Assembly (NCBI GenBank): GCA_963930775.1
Contig: OZ005689.1
Coordinates: 36,348,694-36,412,693, forward strand
Reading direction: 5' to 3'
DNA from: Cliona cf. orientalis
Lineage: Eukaryota > Porifera > Demospongiae > Clionaida > Clionaidae
DNA: 64,000 bases
Below the pieces are notes generated by a model, which worked only from the letters and a program-made list of their open reading frames with translations, made no database searches and was not told the DNA's origin. The translations under genes and the position numbers were made by a program. Every line of letters starts with the position of its first letter. The first letter of the stretch is position 1. Shown here in pieces: positions 1 to 13,317 of this stretch.

Positions 1-2951
1 CAGTGTGGAAATTACCTGGCGTGGAAGAGTGCAGTGAAACCTGTGTGATTGTACACACTTCTCAAGGTCAGCTTGTCGAGTGGCATGGATTGAAGCTTCA
101 GATCCACGCAGGCAGCTTACCAGAAGGCTTAGAGCAATGTACCATTTTCATGAAAGCTTCTCTTGCTGGGGAATATGAGATCCCTGAGAACACTAGTCTA
201 GTCAGTGCCGTCTATTGGCTACGCTGTGAGCCACAGTGCACCTTCATTAAACCTATCACAGTTGAGATCCAGCATTGCAGTACTAAACGAGACCTCTCTA
301 AGCTTAAAATAGTACGAGCATTTTGTAGTCAGAAGTCCCTCCCCTACAAGTTCAAGCCATTGGGAGGTAGCTTTGATGCTGACACATTTTATGGAGTCAT
401 AGATATGAAAGGTTTCTCTGGAGTTGCTGCTATTGAAGAGGATCCAGATTCAGAGAGAATGTACTACAATCAGCTATTCTACCGTGATCTCAACCATCAG
501 CAGAGGCATGAGATTCACATAATTTTCATTTGGAACACTGAATTACATATAAATGTAATGCAGTCATTCTATAATGTTGCTTACTGTTAATGATCTTCAT
601 GCACTTGCAGCATATAAGCCATCACTATCCCGAGGACAGCTTCCTTGCCGGCTGCCACAGGGTTGTCAAAATAGAAGGAGAAGTGATCGAAGCAGTCCTT
701 GGTACAGCCACATGGACAAAAGTGATGGATGGTCAATGGGAAATCCAACCGGCTCAACCAATAGTCTGTGCATCAAAAACATACATTGATAAAATAATAG
801 TAAAATGTTTTTATTTCTATAGGTGATCAAAGCTGAACTTGATAATTTCAAACCGGGTAGAGGATTACCCAGCTGTGTACTGGAGGCACGCCCTCTCTGT
901 GAAGATTTCCCTCAACTTTTACATGAGATCATCCTCAATGGGATTAAGCCACCACAACACAAAATCATTCTATCTTATATGCCTTTAAGAAGTAACAGCG
1001 GTACAGTCAATCTACTATGCATGATGACATTATTATATTTGTGATGCTCACAGATTATCCCATTGCTATTGTGCGGCAGGCGCAATCCCCACACGTATTT
1101 CAGCCAAGGATAGCTGTACACTCACAGCCGTTGACATTCTCCAGGGACATGAATTATGAGCAATTAGCACAGTGGTTGAGGAACCTGACTGGGAGAGACT
1201 ATGAAGAGGATATCAGCAAATTAAGTGGTACTTGCTGTACTCTCTAATTACTATGCTTATAGCTAACGATAACTATTATCTTGTTTATTTAGATGCTCGA
1301 ATTAATGGTCGTGTATTTCTGAGCCTAAATGAAAGCCGGCTAGAACGTTTCCAAGTATCGTTGGGATTCCAATTTACCATCATGAATATTATAGAAGATA
1401 TGGTATATTAATAGTAGTGTAGTATTGTATAATTTTTAGGGTATGTATTTGTGTACAGAAAATGAGCCAGCAACCTCCAGAAAGTGTTGCTAGCGTGCAG
1501 CAGCCACAATCCCCACCTACAGTTGAGACAGGAGGGGATATACATTCACAAACATTAAAATTCTCTAATGATATGAGTAATCAGCAGCTAGCACTATGGC
1601 TAAGAAACCACACCAGCTTGGGTGGGCCAGATTATGAAGAAGGTATCAGCAAACTGATAGGTACATAACTGATGCCACATGTGCTTGTAGACTAGTATTG
1701 TATTATAATCGTGATGCTATTTCAATTAGATGCCAAAATTAATGGACGTGTATTCCTGAGCCTCAACGAAAGTAGGCTAACTCAATTTGGGATATCATTA
1801 GGATTCAAATTCGCCATTATGAATATCATAGAAGACTTGGTATGTTCATGAGAGTCTTTACTGTAAGATTGTATTTGTTATGTACAGAAAAGCGGCCAGC
1901 AATCTCCCAGTGGTGAGAGACTACCACTACAGCAACAGTCTCCAACAAGCAGTGTGGCTACCCCGAGGAACACTCAGCATCAGCTAAGCTCTGGACAACA
2001 AGCAAAAATTGGTAGGTATAGATTGATCAGTAGTCACATCACGTACACCTCAGTATACATGTACATAATATATGATGCACACCATACACGAGAACACCTC
2101 TGTCTCAGTGCATTATTTTTAAAGCATGTTATGTACCTGCTAAATTTGCCCATTTTGTCAAGATTGTGAGCACGAACTCCTTAACGAATCAATTAATAGG
2201 ATGAGCTAGCTTCACACTCTAAACTTAGATATTGAGTTTTATAGAGGGAAAATCACCATGAAATCCAGCATGAAGACATGAAAACAATAGTATAGGTGGT
2301 CTAAATTTTTGTTAGAGAGACTACATGCAGATCTCTATTATGATTCAGATTCTATAATCGTAGACACTGTGAGGGTCATCTGATCACAAGTGGAATAAAA
2401 TTTACCTTCAATAGTGCTGTCTGAAGCAGAAAAGCGATTCATGATCGTAAAGTTATTATTAGCTAAATGCACCACATCCACTGCATGTACAAGACCATAG
2501 CCATGTTGATACCCATACTTAACACTCTCTGTCAGTAACAGTCTGGCACTTTATGCTACCTTCATAAAGTACACGTCTGATTCTGTGAATTTACACAATG
2601 TCATATTATTATATTACGGCAGATAAAATTCCAACTCTCAATGAATTAATGATACTGAAATATAAAGATGAAGGAGTAGCAAAGAAAATTCGAATCATCC
2701 GTACAGCAAGTCACAAATGGAAGGGTATTGCCAGTTTAATCTGTGATGAAGCTCATCAAACGACAGTCCTGGAACAAAAGTGTCAAAATGACCCTGAAGA
2801 ATGCCTTAGGCAATTATTCATTGACAATTTTATAGATCAGAAGCCAAAAGATTATTCCCAAGATTGGAAAGGCTTAATTGAATTATTGGATGATGTTGGT
2901 TTCGAAACATTTGCAAAGGAAGTAGAATATGCACTGAAATCCTTCACATAG
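1..2951 (+). CDS. ZU5/UPA-like, tandem SAM and Death domain adaptor (5' partial)
   Basis: Nine exons fit GT/AG and phase: <3-554, 611-763, 823-1000 (or 991), 1054-1227, 1293-1402, 1459-1660, 1730-1839, 1888-2011, 2623-2951; about 643 aa are visible. The gene enters from the left edge, so the N-terminus is missing. The first ~230 residues are beta-rich and read like the ZU5/UPA-type module of death-domain adaptors. Two SAM domains follow, each split over two exons (1054-1402 and 1459-1839), sharing motifs such as DYEE.ISKL and GRVFLSLNESRL. A Ser/Gln-rich linker (exon 8) leads to a C-terminal Death-like domain in the last exon, with W.GLIELLDDVGFE near the end. Such proteins are cytoplasmic scaffolds in receptor or innate/apoptotic signalling; the partner is unknown. 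Most introns are 52-69 bp; only intron 8 is longer (611 bp). SAM calls are firm, the ZU5/UPA call is by resemblance. Confidence 0.75.
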
Positions 2952-3338
2952 GTAAAATATTATTATAACAGCTAGTAGCTTACCTTAACGACATTGTAGC
3001 TATTATTATACATTAGGAATAGTGACATTGAATATCGTGATTTTATTGTCTAGTTTTCTTTACCTAATTGATTTTGATGTCTGTGTTATAGTATAATTTT
3101 ATTATTATCGCCAGCAGCTATAGCTAATAGCTAATTATATGATTTTTTTCTGTTGGCACGTGTAATCATTGTTTCCAATAAATTTAATACTGCTAGCAGT
3201 TATCTGTCATGTATGCTATAATATTTTGGCTGTGAGAAGTGCACATGACTTTTACGTATGTACCCTAGCTTATACAAAGTACAGTTAAATTAATTCTGCA
3301 ATACTATGTTGAACATAATATTATTTGAAGTAAGTAAT

Positions 3339-3445
3339 AGTTATATCACGAGCGCGAGGGATGTATGGCATTTATTGCACCGAAGCCCGAGGGTTGAGGG
3401 CAATATTAATAAATGCCATGCATCCCGAGTGCGCGTGATATAACT
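3339..3445. repeat. Short foldback element
   Basis: The ends agttatatcacg and cgtgatataact are inverted, and the inner arms (gagggatgtatggcattta and its partner) continue the match, so the whole ~107 bp can fold into one imperfect hairpin. No coding content. Confidence 0.75.
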
Positions 3446-4385
3446 ATAGTTTAGCTATATCCCGTGGGCATAGCTAGCTACCGTATAGATACGCATAGAA
3501 CACTAAAAAAGCCTGAAAGAAAAAGACAAGCTTATCTTAGCTAATTGAAACGGACACACAAACAATGACAAAGTCGCTCTCTGAGTCAAGTTCTCGAACG
3601 TCAATCGTACTTCTGAACGTCTCGTGACCGAGGGGTGTGGTCAAATCCACACAGCTAGCTACAGCCATTCGACTCTTGACGATGAACTACCATCGTTAGC
3701 GTGACCTACAACGTCGAGCTCAGAAACCAAGAAACTAAGCTGGAGCTGTTGACTATCGGCTACGTGCCTATGCAGTAAGCTTACCTAGATACGCCTATAC
3801 TGTTTTGACTCGCGATCGATCGATCGACGACTCCGCCCATATCCCTTCGAACTGGCGATCTCCCGCTACCTTTCCCGCCATACGCTCCATTTGGTCTCGC
3901 GAGACGCTCCATTGATAGTTTTACTTTTTCCATTGTTGCTACCAACATGTTTATTGTTCAAGGCCTGCAGTATTTAGCTAATATTGCACTGTGGCTTACC
4001 TGAGGGTGTTCATATTGCACTGCTTGTCTCTAGGAAGTGCATTATGGTGTATATTTTACTTAGCAACAACATAGTAACGGGATATAATAGTTATTAATCA
4101 ATCCCTCGCTTTAATTTAATTAGTATGCAATATAGAAGTATAAATCCCAAGGCCATGGCAAAAATGTGGGATTGGTTAATAACAGTTCTCTCCATGGATA
4201 CAATAAACATGTTTTTAAAGAACTATTATGAATATATCATTTTGCCCTGGCCCTCAGGAACTGTACAATAGTATACGTAGACATGCATAAATTTATATTA
4301 TAATATGGACATGAACCCTATTCAAGGAGGGAGGGATTGTATCACAATTAGGGCTGGGCCAAATATTCCTGACTATTTTTTTGAA

Positions 4386-4849
4386 TACCGTAGGATTGGT
4401 ATGTTATGCGGGGTTAAATTTGTGCGATTTCCTAGTAAAAAGTATTATGCGATTTTTATTTATGCGATAGCCAGACTCCACCCTCGAGGGTGGGATCTGA
4501 GAACGAGACTATCCACTCTAGTAGAGGAAAGAGCTATCAGCCCTTAGTAGAATTGATTAACGCTGAAAATACTCACCAGTAGTCCGTAAATATCGGAAGC
4601 GTACTTCTCTCTGGCTCTTTCCAAACTCAAACTGTTATACCGTTCGGCCAAACAGACTGAGCGCTTACTAGCAGATCGATTGCGCGTGCAATATGACCAC
4701 GTGTACGCGGCGCGCGCCTCGGCCGACCGCCGTATTGCGCAATGTATGTAATGCGCATGTTTATTTTGCGATTTTTAATTGTGCGATTTCGCTAAAATTC
4801 GCATAATCGCATAACTAAAAATACCGCATAACATACCAATCCTACGGTA
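4386..4849. mobile_element. TACCGTA-type MITE nested in an older repeat
   Basis: The 26-bp ends are near-perfect inverted repeats (taccgtaggattggtatg at 4386 and its complement ending at 4849). The body is ~460 bp and has no transposase. The flanking sequence (gggctgggcc, then ttttttgaata, then cttcttgaag) recurs without the insert around 62838-62910. That identifies the insertion point and a TA duplication (4386-4387 and 4848-4849). Confidence 0.85.
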
Positions 4850-6246
4850 ATGGCAGCTTCTTGAAGAAGTTGAATTATGGCCTTTTCAATTGCTCTAAGG
4901 AAGTAGTGCGCGTGCACAATGTGTTCTTAAAATAGAAAAATTTTGTGTCATGTGACATGTACACGAGTCTGTAGTCAAATGGAGGAAGTACTTTAGCAAG
5001 CAGCCCAGATAACTAGTTGTCAATCATTTTTGGGAGTGCTAAAAGTTCCTAGCTGCTTTAGCCTCAGAACTTACAATAAAGAGAAAAATTTAATTTTCGT
5101 GTATTCCAGCACTTGTTGGCCAAAATGTACATGTGCATTCTGGTCATATTTATGTATTATTTGCATTTGTCAGCTTTTTTTAAGAATAATAGGTAACTTT
5201 CTCTTGAATAATGGGGTAGATAAGTGAAGAATAGCAGTGACTAGCTACAATACCTAGCTTTCCAGTAGTGTCTCCACTCATCCTCTGACAATGGACAAGA
5301 TCAACGATAATCAAGAGGTCCACAGGTACAGGGTTGCTATGCATGTGCACATGTCACCACCAACATAATATTTTAATTAGAGGACTAGGGACAGAATGAC
5401 ATGCCACAAGAGATACTGTACGTATACATCCAGAGATGTGCTTCGGAAGCTGATATGCAGTGGCCGGGCTTTGCTTGGTGGCCAACAGAAAATATATTGT
5501 ATACCGAAGTTGTGGTATTGATCAGTGTTCTCCCCAGCATACCTAAGGCATGTTGGCCCAATAAGCCTTTGAGGTGGGAATGGTAAAAATCCTAAAGCTT
5601 CGATGTGGACACAGGCTCCACCCTAACCAGACATTTGAATCCTGTCATAGCTTGAATTTTACTTGGAGAGAATACTGTTGATGACAGTAATCTTCAAAAT
5701 TTAATAGTCTCCCCTTCAGTTTACAAGGGTGTAGACACTGGGGGGGGGTGGCTTTTGGGGGCTGAAGCTCCCCCACATTTTCAGCTTTATATTATATTTA
5801 TTGGGAACAATTGTTGACTATTGGCTTTTATCTAAAACCTCCAAAATTGTAATTTTACACTACTAAATTCATGAAAATTTCTCCTTAAAAGTGACATTTT
5901 TAATAACAGAACAGAAAATTTTCAAATGCTTCGTGCGCAATGATCATCAAGCCCCCTCCCCCACATTGTAAACTGTGTCTACGCCGATGGTTTACCAATA
6001 ATTGCTACGGTAGCTGATAAGACCCTGAACTAGATGACAAAGGTCAATGAACTCATCTCTCAGGACCATCGGCTTCTCCATTTAATTCATACGTGTTAAT
6101 GTGCAGCCTTTGGAGGTAGTGATTATTATGTATTCTAGCATAATCATTGTTTACAATTGCTACCAGGCATGTTATCAGAATATAGCTGGTATTACCTTTG
6201 ATAATTATACCCTTACATTTAACAAACACAATTAAACTAATCTATG

Positions 6247-9200
6247 CTAACTTGAACTTGACTTAGTTATTGTTTCTTTATGATGTGAAGAGTTACAGTT
6301 GCAGTCAGAGTGTTTGGTGCTCTTTACAGTTCTCTTGCTAATCAAATGGTCAATGACAGACACACACAAGAGAAGTATCATCTGTATGTATCATTGAATG
6401 CAAAACATTATTAATGCATAATAATATTTATTATAATATACTGCAATGCATGTCAGCTGCTCAAGACAACACGAATGTAGTCCCCAGCAGGATCACAAGA
6501 TAATACTTACCCAAAAGATCTCTATCTCGCCATAAACCTGCATTAATTTTGCAAAATTATAGCTCTCAAATGAAATTATCGCTGATTTGCACTTTAATAC
6601 CTACTTTTGATCCCGTGCCCAACATAAACTGAGAACAATAGATAGCATTACTTAGGAGAACTCAGAATAGCATTATTGGGGAAAATGAAGCATATTATAC
6701 ATATTGTACCTAGCTCCCACTAATACCTAGAATGTTTGGTTACTATACTTAGTCTAGTGTAGCTACCTAGATAATATAGCTATAGCTGTGACTTACTGAA
6801 GTGCCAGCTTGAAAGCCAATCAGTGTTGTCAGGCCGCCTCCAATTATAGGTCCTATCAATTCACTGTACAGTTACATTATTATTACCGAAAATTGTGAAT
6901 ATTTTGTTGTTAAAATATTTTCGGACAGCCTGGCTTGTGCAAAAATTAAACGCATGAAAATACATGCGCAATATTAACGATAATGGGGTACAGGGTTGTT
7001 TGTCCGAAAATTATTTAACGCGAAAAATTATCGCATAAAATAATATTAATTTATAGAAACAAAATATTCGCGATTTACGGCATTATAGTGTTGATCAGTA
7101 TTAGATTGTCTATACACTTACAGACTTACGGTACGATGGGAATACAAAAAATATCTATTCCTTACCCTATAGCAACTGCTGATGCCGCTAATCCACCAAC
7201 AATTCCTTTTAGGGCATCTGAGTGACCCATATCTTTTCTGTATACAAAATTAATTAATATTCTCCATCCATGGCATTAAAAGAATTAATTATTAACAACC
7301 TAGCTAGCCTTTAAATAAGTGACTTTGGCCGAATTCGTCATAATAATATTACCGAAGTTTCCCGCTATACAGTACGTAATATCACAAACTAAAAAGTGGC
7401 ATTAATGAAAAATTAAAGTGTTTATAGCTATGACTTCCAGCAAAAATTGTTTCCTCGTGTTTTAGGTGTGAAATTTCCATTAAAGTTTCATCCAATGAAA
7501 AACGTGGTTGCAGAAATGCATGTGACTATATCCACAAGGTTTTATAGCTTATTATGCATTTATACTTAATAATTCATTGCATCAACCCAAACACCAACCC
7601 ATTCACAGATCTGCAATGTTAATGAGCCATGCATCCCCTCGGAGTGAATGAATCACTAAAACTCAGATTTTATGCATGTAGGAAATGTGTAGCATAGCGC
7701 AAAATTTTCTACATGTATACATTTCATTAAAAACTCTACCCTCTCCTCTGCCAAACGTGTCAGAAAGCTCATATTATTTTGGTAAGCATGACAGAAAGGA
7801 AATCTTACTTTTGATCCAGTGAACCAAACACTAAGCTTATGCTAATAATTATTATCACGCATCATCAACAGCTAATAACAAGAGTCAAGGGCTTATCAAG
7901 CCGCCATGGAGTATATAATAGAAAGAGAGGAGAGTATCCTACTCCAGTATAGTACAGTGTAACAGCTGTTAGGCAAGGTTATGACCTTTATAATCATATA
8001 TATTCATATCTAACAGTTTACACAAGCTGTCTGCTATACAGTAGAGTGTGCACACTAGCGCCGCGCATGGCTTACCACAGGCGTTAATATGATTATAAAG
8101 GTCATAACCTTGCCTAACAGCTGTTACACTGGAGTAGGATACTCTCCTCTCTCCCTATTATATACTCTTGCTAATAATAATGGTTCACTTACGAGAGTAC
8201 AGCATAGACTCCAGGGAACGAGACAACACCAGTACCAAGCCCAATTCCTATCAGTAGAAGTCCAAGCACAGTCAACCAAAGCTTCCTGCATACCAGTAGG
8301 ATACATCATTATAATATTAACACAACAATGTTTATCATTATAGCTACGTAGCCAGATGGTGTGCTTTTTGCAAATCTTATTATATATCCAGTACTCTGAT
8401 GGATATAAAGTTTACTACGTCCAGCAATTTGTATAGCTATCTTTGCATTAGTGAATTAGTCTAATGAATAATTTTCACCAATGCAGTATAAGTCGCCATA
8501 ATTATTATCTTCAAATTCTGTGTAATCATAGGACAAAATCTCCACAAAATTTACCAATGAAAGCAGGTGGCCCGACGAAATGGCCATACATTACACAGCC
8601 TCATTCACAACAGTAAAAAGCATTTACTGTGTTTATGTAAGATTTAATTAGCGCAAGAAAATGCGTGTTCTAGGAATTTTTATAGGGTATCTTAATGTAG
8701 GCAGTGACGACCTTTACCAGAAAAGTGTGCAAAAGTTAAAATTATAATTATTTTTTAAGCTTGCATTCTATTAACATAAACACGGTATATTGTACAGAGC
8801 TCAAGCATACAACCGTGCCACGGTACCAGTGCTTTGGCATCTGGGCATATATAGGCCTGGTGATATGGATAGTGTATACTGTTTCATAGTTACTGTAATG
8901 CAAGTGATTAGTTCCTAGGGATTTAGACATTCAATTAACTGCATGTGACTTACGGTTGTACTGGAATTAGAGTAGTTGGGCCAACAATCTGAAATCCAAT
9001 TCCACACAAAGTTAGTCCAATCAGATTGTTCAATCTTGTATGCTGAATTGCCAATTTAGAATTTTTTTGTGATAAACAGCTATAGAGGTACAGATCATTG
9101 ATCTATCCTGCTCATATTACATGTATACAATATAATGTATCATTGTGCCCCGCTAAAAAAGCCAAACAAAAATGAATTGAAGGGGGATAAAGCAGGGCTG

Positions 9201-12200
9201 GATAATAATTGAATGATAATCATAATTACTTTGAATCCTAGCTAATTTTCCGCAAAATTGAAAGTTTGGAAAGGTCCTTCTCGGCCACTGTACTATCCTT
9301 TATAATATTAGCTTTACAAGCAAAAATTATAGCCGTTAGAAGTGTAATCATAATAATAATTATACCTTACCAACACTACAGTTACACTTTGACCTTTTCA
9401 GTATCAACAAAAATAATGTAAGGTGCAGTTGTGTATGTTAACTATTATACTATCAGATTCTATATAATTTATCGTGGATGCTTGCACTATATATACACTG
9501 ATCTTACTATTTTGTCGGCAAGTTGTCCTCCGACTGAAGCAAAGATAATGTATGGAACTGAAATGGTTAGGAAGAGCAGTCCAGTCTGGCTGGGAGTTAG
9601 ACCAAACTGAATGTAGGAGGGAGATCAAGAGAAAACTGTTATTAAAAAAATTGCTGGAAGTAATATTTTACTATGGGGATATACGTATACTGGTATTGGC
9701 AGGTCGGTGATCTGCATTCCTTCATAAAGTGAAAATTAGCTAAAATTTCTTGCATAGCTAATTTAACTGAAAGCAGAATCTGATGCTAGGCCATGCATGG
9801 GTTCGATTCCCAGTGGCTGCCCTGGACTGTATATTTCTCTCCCAGCTATATACATGAAGGATCTGTGGTGTCCAAGTACAGTTTATGAAGGGAATTCAAA
9901 GGATCTGTATGCCTTAAAAGCCATGAGCCAGCTGCTTAGCTATTTGAATCCAAGCATTCTGATCTGAACTACACATAATTTTTCACTCAGATAACGTACC
10001 ACTTATTAGTTAATGCTAGTAAGTCTCTTTTACTCGATAATGTCTTACCCTTTGCTTGACAAATACGGAATAGGTAGCTACGAGGTATCCCAATCCAGCA
10101 TGAAGGATAACTCTTGCCATTACTAAAGGAACAAGTAGCTAATTAATACAAGATAATATAGACAATCACACGGAGTGTAACAAAATTAATATGTACAACA
10201 TTCTAGTACTAGACAATAACGTTGTTACATTAATTTCATTGTATAAGTGCACTCCTATACTGTACTATGTTCTATTTAATACCTAGCATAGCTGCGATGA
10301 CATTAGTCATGATCCGGACTAGAGATTTGATGGGCAATACTCTTCGACTGATCTCTGTAGCTATAAAAAAAATCAATAATATTACTATTTATTATACCTG
10401 CAAGAAATATTTGGCAGACGTTTCAGCTTATTATAAAGGATGTGTTACATATTATTAGGGGCAGGTAGATTACACATGCCCACATCATTTTGAGCATAAT
10501 TGATGTATGTAAGCATTAGAGAATTATGCTAGCATTATAGGCATCAACTGGTATAATTTTGAGAATTTTAGGCACACCATTGCAAGTAGGTGTTTAACAT
10601 GAGTAAATTGATTCTTGTCACAATGCCTGGAACACATACATATTGACTGGTAAAGGGTTAATCAATCAGCTGGTACCCACTTTTGAAGGCAGTAAAACTG
10701 AAATGGCCACACTCGAAGATAGTGTAACCGAGTCTCATTATGTCTTATATCCATTTATTGAGCATAATGGGCAATGTATTGGAAATTTTAGGTGCACTTT
10801 TTGAGCATTATTTTGAAAATTTAAGAATAGCTATTACTATAAGCCAATTCCTACCCTTACGTATAAATATTATTGACATATTATAGTGCATAAACGTCAT
10901 ACTTACCAGGAACTTTAGAGCTGAGAAGGAACAAAGGAACTGCAAAGATGATACAAATTCCACCCACCACAAAGAATGGAGTCACATATCCACCAGCCTG
11001 AGCATGATGCATGCAAACCACATGTTAACAATCAGTATCGTCGTATAATTATAGCTAGCTACTAAATAATATAATTAAATGCTTATAGGTATTAGAAATA
11101 AACTAATGATTATTGCAAAGCAATATGACCTCCCCAGGCCGCACTGTCCAGTTTTAGCATTAATTATTTTGTACCAAATAAAGTACGCCTCCAATTGCTG
11201 GTCCAGTTGCATATCCTAGACCGGTGGCTGTCTGCTTGATGCCCTGTAAGAATCATAAAAATCTTATTGATGAAGTCTGAGATATTAAGCCATGCATCAA
11301 AGTTGCACATAATATAATGTGAAGACATGGAATTATTTACAGAGCTAGCTAGCTAGCTATAGACATTAATAAGGAAAGAAAAAAAATTGAGATCCAGATG
11401 GGGATTGAACTCAGGTCCTCCAAACTCCAGTCTGATCGGATCTCAATTTCTTTCTTCTAAGGCAGGGTTTCATCCACTGGGATGGGGGGGGGGGGGGGGG
11501 GGGGGGGGTGGACAGGGGGGAAGCTTCCCCTCCAAATTCCCTCCCTAGCTTCCCCTCCTGAGAATTTGACTTTAATTAAATTATAATCACAACACAGTCA
11601 CCAAATTTAACCACTAAAATATTGTTTTTGATCAAAAATTATCTACACTCCCCTTCGTCCTCCCCATGCACCCCCAGATCAGCCTCTAGAAGATTCTCAA
11701 TGGCTATTCTTATGCCTTCATTCATCACACATTTCTCACTTTTGTTTCTTGCAACTTACGAAGATAGTTCCAAGTGATTGTGGGTAGAGATGAGCCAGTA
11801 GAGCAATAATCGTGGTGTTGTACAGAGAAGTACCAAATCCTTCAATGAACCGCAACACACCACAGATTACAATGAATGTTGCCCCAGAAGGTAAATAAAT
11901 AGTTACCCTATAATTAGAAAAATTAGCAGTGATATTATTTAAATTATAATTATTGAGCTGTAGAAGTGAGAGGGGGTCCAGTACTATACTGTGGCTAGTA
12001 AGATTTACAATCTGGGTTATCAATAAGAATCATATAGAATAAATCCGAAAGATGTATCATTTTTTACACTGACATGCATAGGTCATATTAATTGTGCATG
12101 ATTAGGATGGTAATATTGTAAATCATGTAATAGAATTTCTTACCCTAAAAAAATATAAGCGACTCCAACAATAACGAGCGCTCCAGTCATAGTATACTTT

Positions 12201-13317
12201 ATAGACATCATGGGAAGCTGCAATAATTATGGTTACAAAATTCAATATTAAAGGTTGGACTCTGTGATAATAATTATACCATTAATGGCTTAGATTGAAA
12301 TTGAATTTATGAAAAAAAATAATACTAGCAAGCAAAATAATTAACATAAAGAATTCGAGCACCCTCTAATGGAATCTATGACTTGTATACATTAATAATT
12401 GAAGGATCGAGAACCAGAGTCGCCTAATCCCAAATTGAATGCGGGAAATTGTCTCTAATAATAATATTATAAAAGTTAAAAACCAAACACCCTACTCTAC
12501 CAAAACACTCAAATTTTCAAAAAAATAATGTGAATTTTCTATTGCTCATGAAAATTTTAAACATGTTTACGAGATTAGAGGGGCTAACTCAACATTTGTG
12601 GGTTAGGCCAACTCTGGTTCTGAGCCCTATGTATACTAAATCGAACAGCTTACCAAATATCCAAATATGGGTGCAAAGATTGTTGCTGAAAGTGGAGCCA
12701 TGGCAATGATGATCCCAGTGGCAAACAGAGATGAACCTTTATTAAGAGCCTATATTATTATACCAGCAAGTTATTTTAATTATTACTGACAATGAATCTA
12801 TGAATGCATCAAGGAATTCATAGCTAGTATACAATGATTGTTTTAAGCTACTTTGCATAAATAGTCACAACACAAATTACGATGTCATATTAATTTAATT
12901 TTAATTATTACTGTGCATGAATGCATCAAGTAAACATAAAATTCATGTAGCTAGCTAAAATAATAATTGTTTATTATGATGCATATGTTTAATGGGTTAG
13001 CCCATTTTGCTTCTGAGCCTTTCATTAATTCTAATTTAATTTTAATTTAGTACGGACTATACCAATTCCTAGCTAAACTTAGATAAACTTACCTCCGTCG
13101 GAAAGAATGCACCAATCAGAGATATTGAACAAAACACAACAAAGTTTCCAACCAAAATGACAGCCAAAAGGGTCACTTTCTTCCAGTCCACATTAGCTAG
13201 TTTATGACGAACCTTTTGAAACCAGCTGGATGTAGCCTGTTGCTCTTCACCATCCAACTCTGCTCGTACAGAACTACCTAGAGGTTTCAACTCTGTCCTC
13301 TCTGAGACTCCAGACAT
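6247..13317 (-). CDS. SLC18B1: MFS transporter, SLC18B1 (vesicular amine/polyamine) type
   Basis: Fourteen minus-strand exons keep phase throughout: 13093-13317, 12654-12749, 12144-12217, 11760-11907, 11175-11243, 10907-10997, 10283-10360, 10049-10122, 9508-9606, 8954-9042, 8193-8285, 7166-7237, 6797-6863, 6247-6381; 1410 nt, 469 aa, close to the usual length. The N-terminus is a ~44-residue acidic/basic tail, then TM1 ending in the family-like GAFFPTE. Later helices carry GYATGPAIGG, GLTPSQTG and GPIIGGG, the usual helix-packing patterns of TM5, TM7-8 and TM11. Such proteins are 12-TM proton-coupled carriers of vesicle or plasma membranes; SLC18B1 itself moves polyamines. The substrate here is inferred from the family. 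Donors are mostly GTAAGT/GTAAGA. The start is the first ATG, at 13317. The C-terminal tail is short, Ser/Lys-rich and not conserved. Introns carry MITEs and a long inverted repeat. Confidence 0.85.
6884..7082. mobile_element. MITE, aaatcgcgaatattt family, copy 1
   Basis: Inverted ends (taccgaaaattgtgaatatt at the left, aatattcgcgatttacgg at the right) bound ~200 bp in an intron of the MFS gene. The inner blocks taaaatattttcgg and ccgaaaattatttaacg are also inverted. Two sister copies lie at 21629-21816 and 55981-56194. Confidence 0.75.
7860..8190. repeat. Long inverted repeat in an MFS intron
   Basis: A left arm around 7923-7998 (ggagagtatcctactccag and taacagctgttaggcaaggt) is the near-perfect complement of a right arm around 8088-8151. 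The loop is about 90 bp. Weaker pairing continues outward with one indel to within a few bases of the exon starting at 8193. It does not look like a MITE because the right arm merges with intron sequence beside that exon. Confidence 0.8.
8625..8787. mobile_element. MITE, gcaagctaaaa/gcataaacacggta family, copy 1
   Basis: Ends tactgtgtttatgtaa and ttaacataaacacggta are inverted. The centre holds tgacgacctttaccaga, the complement of the shared tggtaaaggtcgtca motif. It lies in an MFS intron. Relatives are at 19177-19340, 28696-28830 and 41823-41968. Confidence 0.75.
9780..9830 (+). repeat. tRNA-like B-box remnant
   Basis: The segment contains gggttcgattcccagtggct, a good pol III B box plus half of a T arm, as in tRNA-derived SINEs. 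No A box is seen at the right distance, so this is at most a 5'-truncated SINE piece. Confidence 0.4.
11484..11508 (+). repeat. (G)25 homopolymer
   Basis: Uninterrupted run of 25 G inside an intron repeat. Comparable C or G runs occur at 21550-21571, 33480-33502, 43060-43084 and 62161-62179. Confidence 0.95.

Larger units (their letters stand above)
2952..6246. other. Gene-free stretch with repeats
   Basis: No convincing coding exon was found on either strand. It holds the foldback at 3339-3445, the nested MITE at 4386-4849, and a G-rich element around 5740-5990 whose ends carry short complementary runs (gggggctgaagctccccc type). The small open frames here (for example 4305-4547 and 5030-5227) lie in or next to repeats and have no recognisable domain. 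Confidence 0.6.

Noticed and set aside
11395..11455. tRNA-like B box on the minus strand (gagttcaatcccc)
   Set aside because: No A box or cloverleaf; at best a very old SINE remnant, too weak to annotate.
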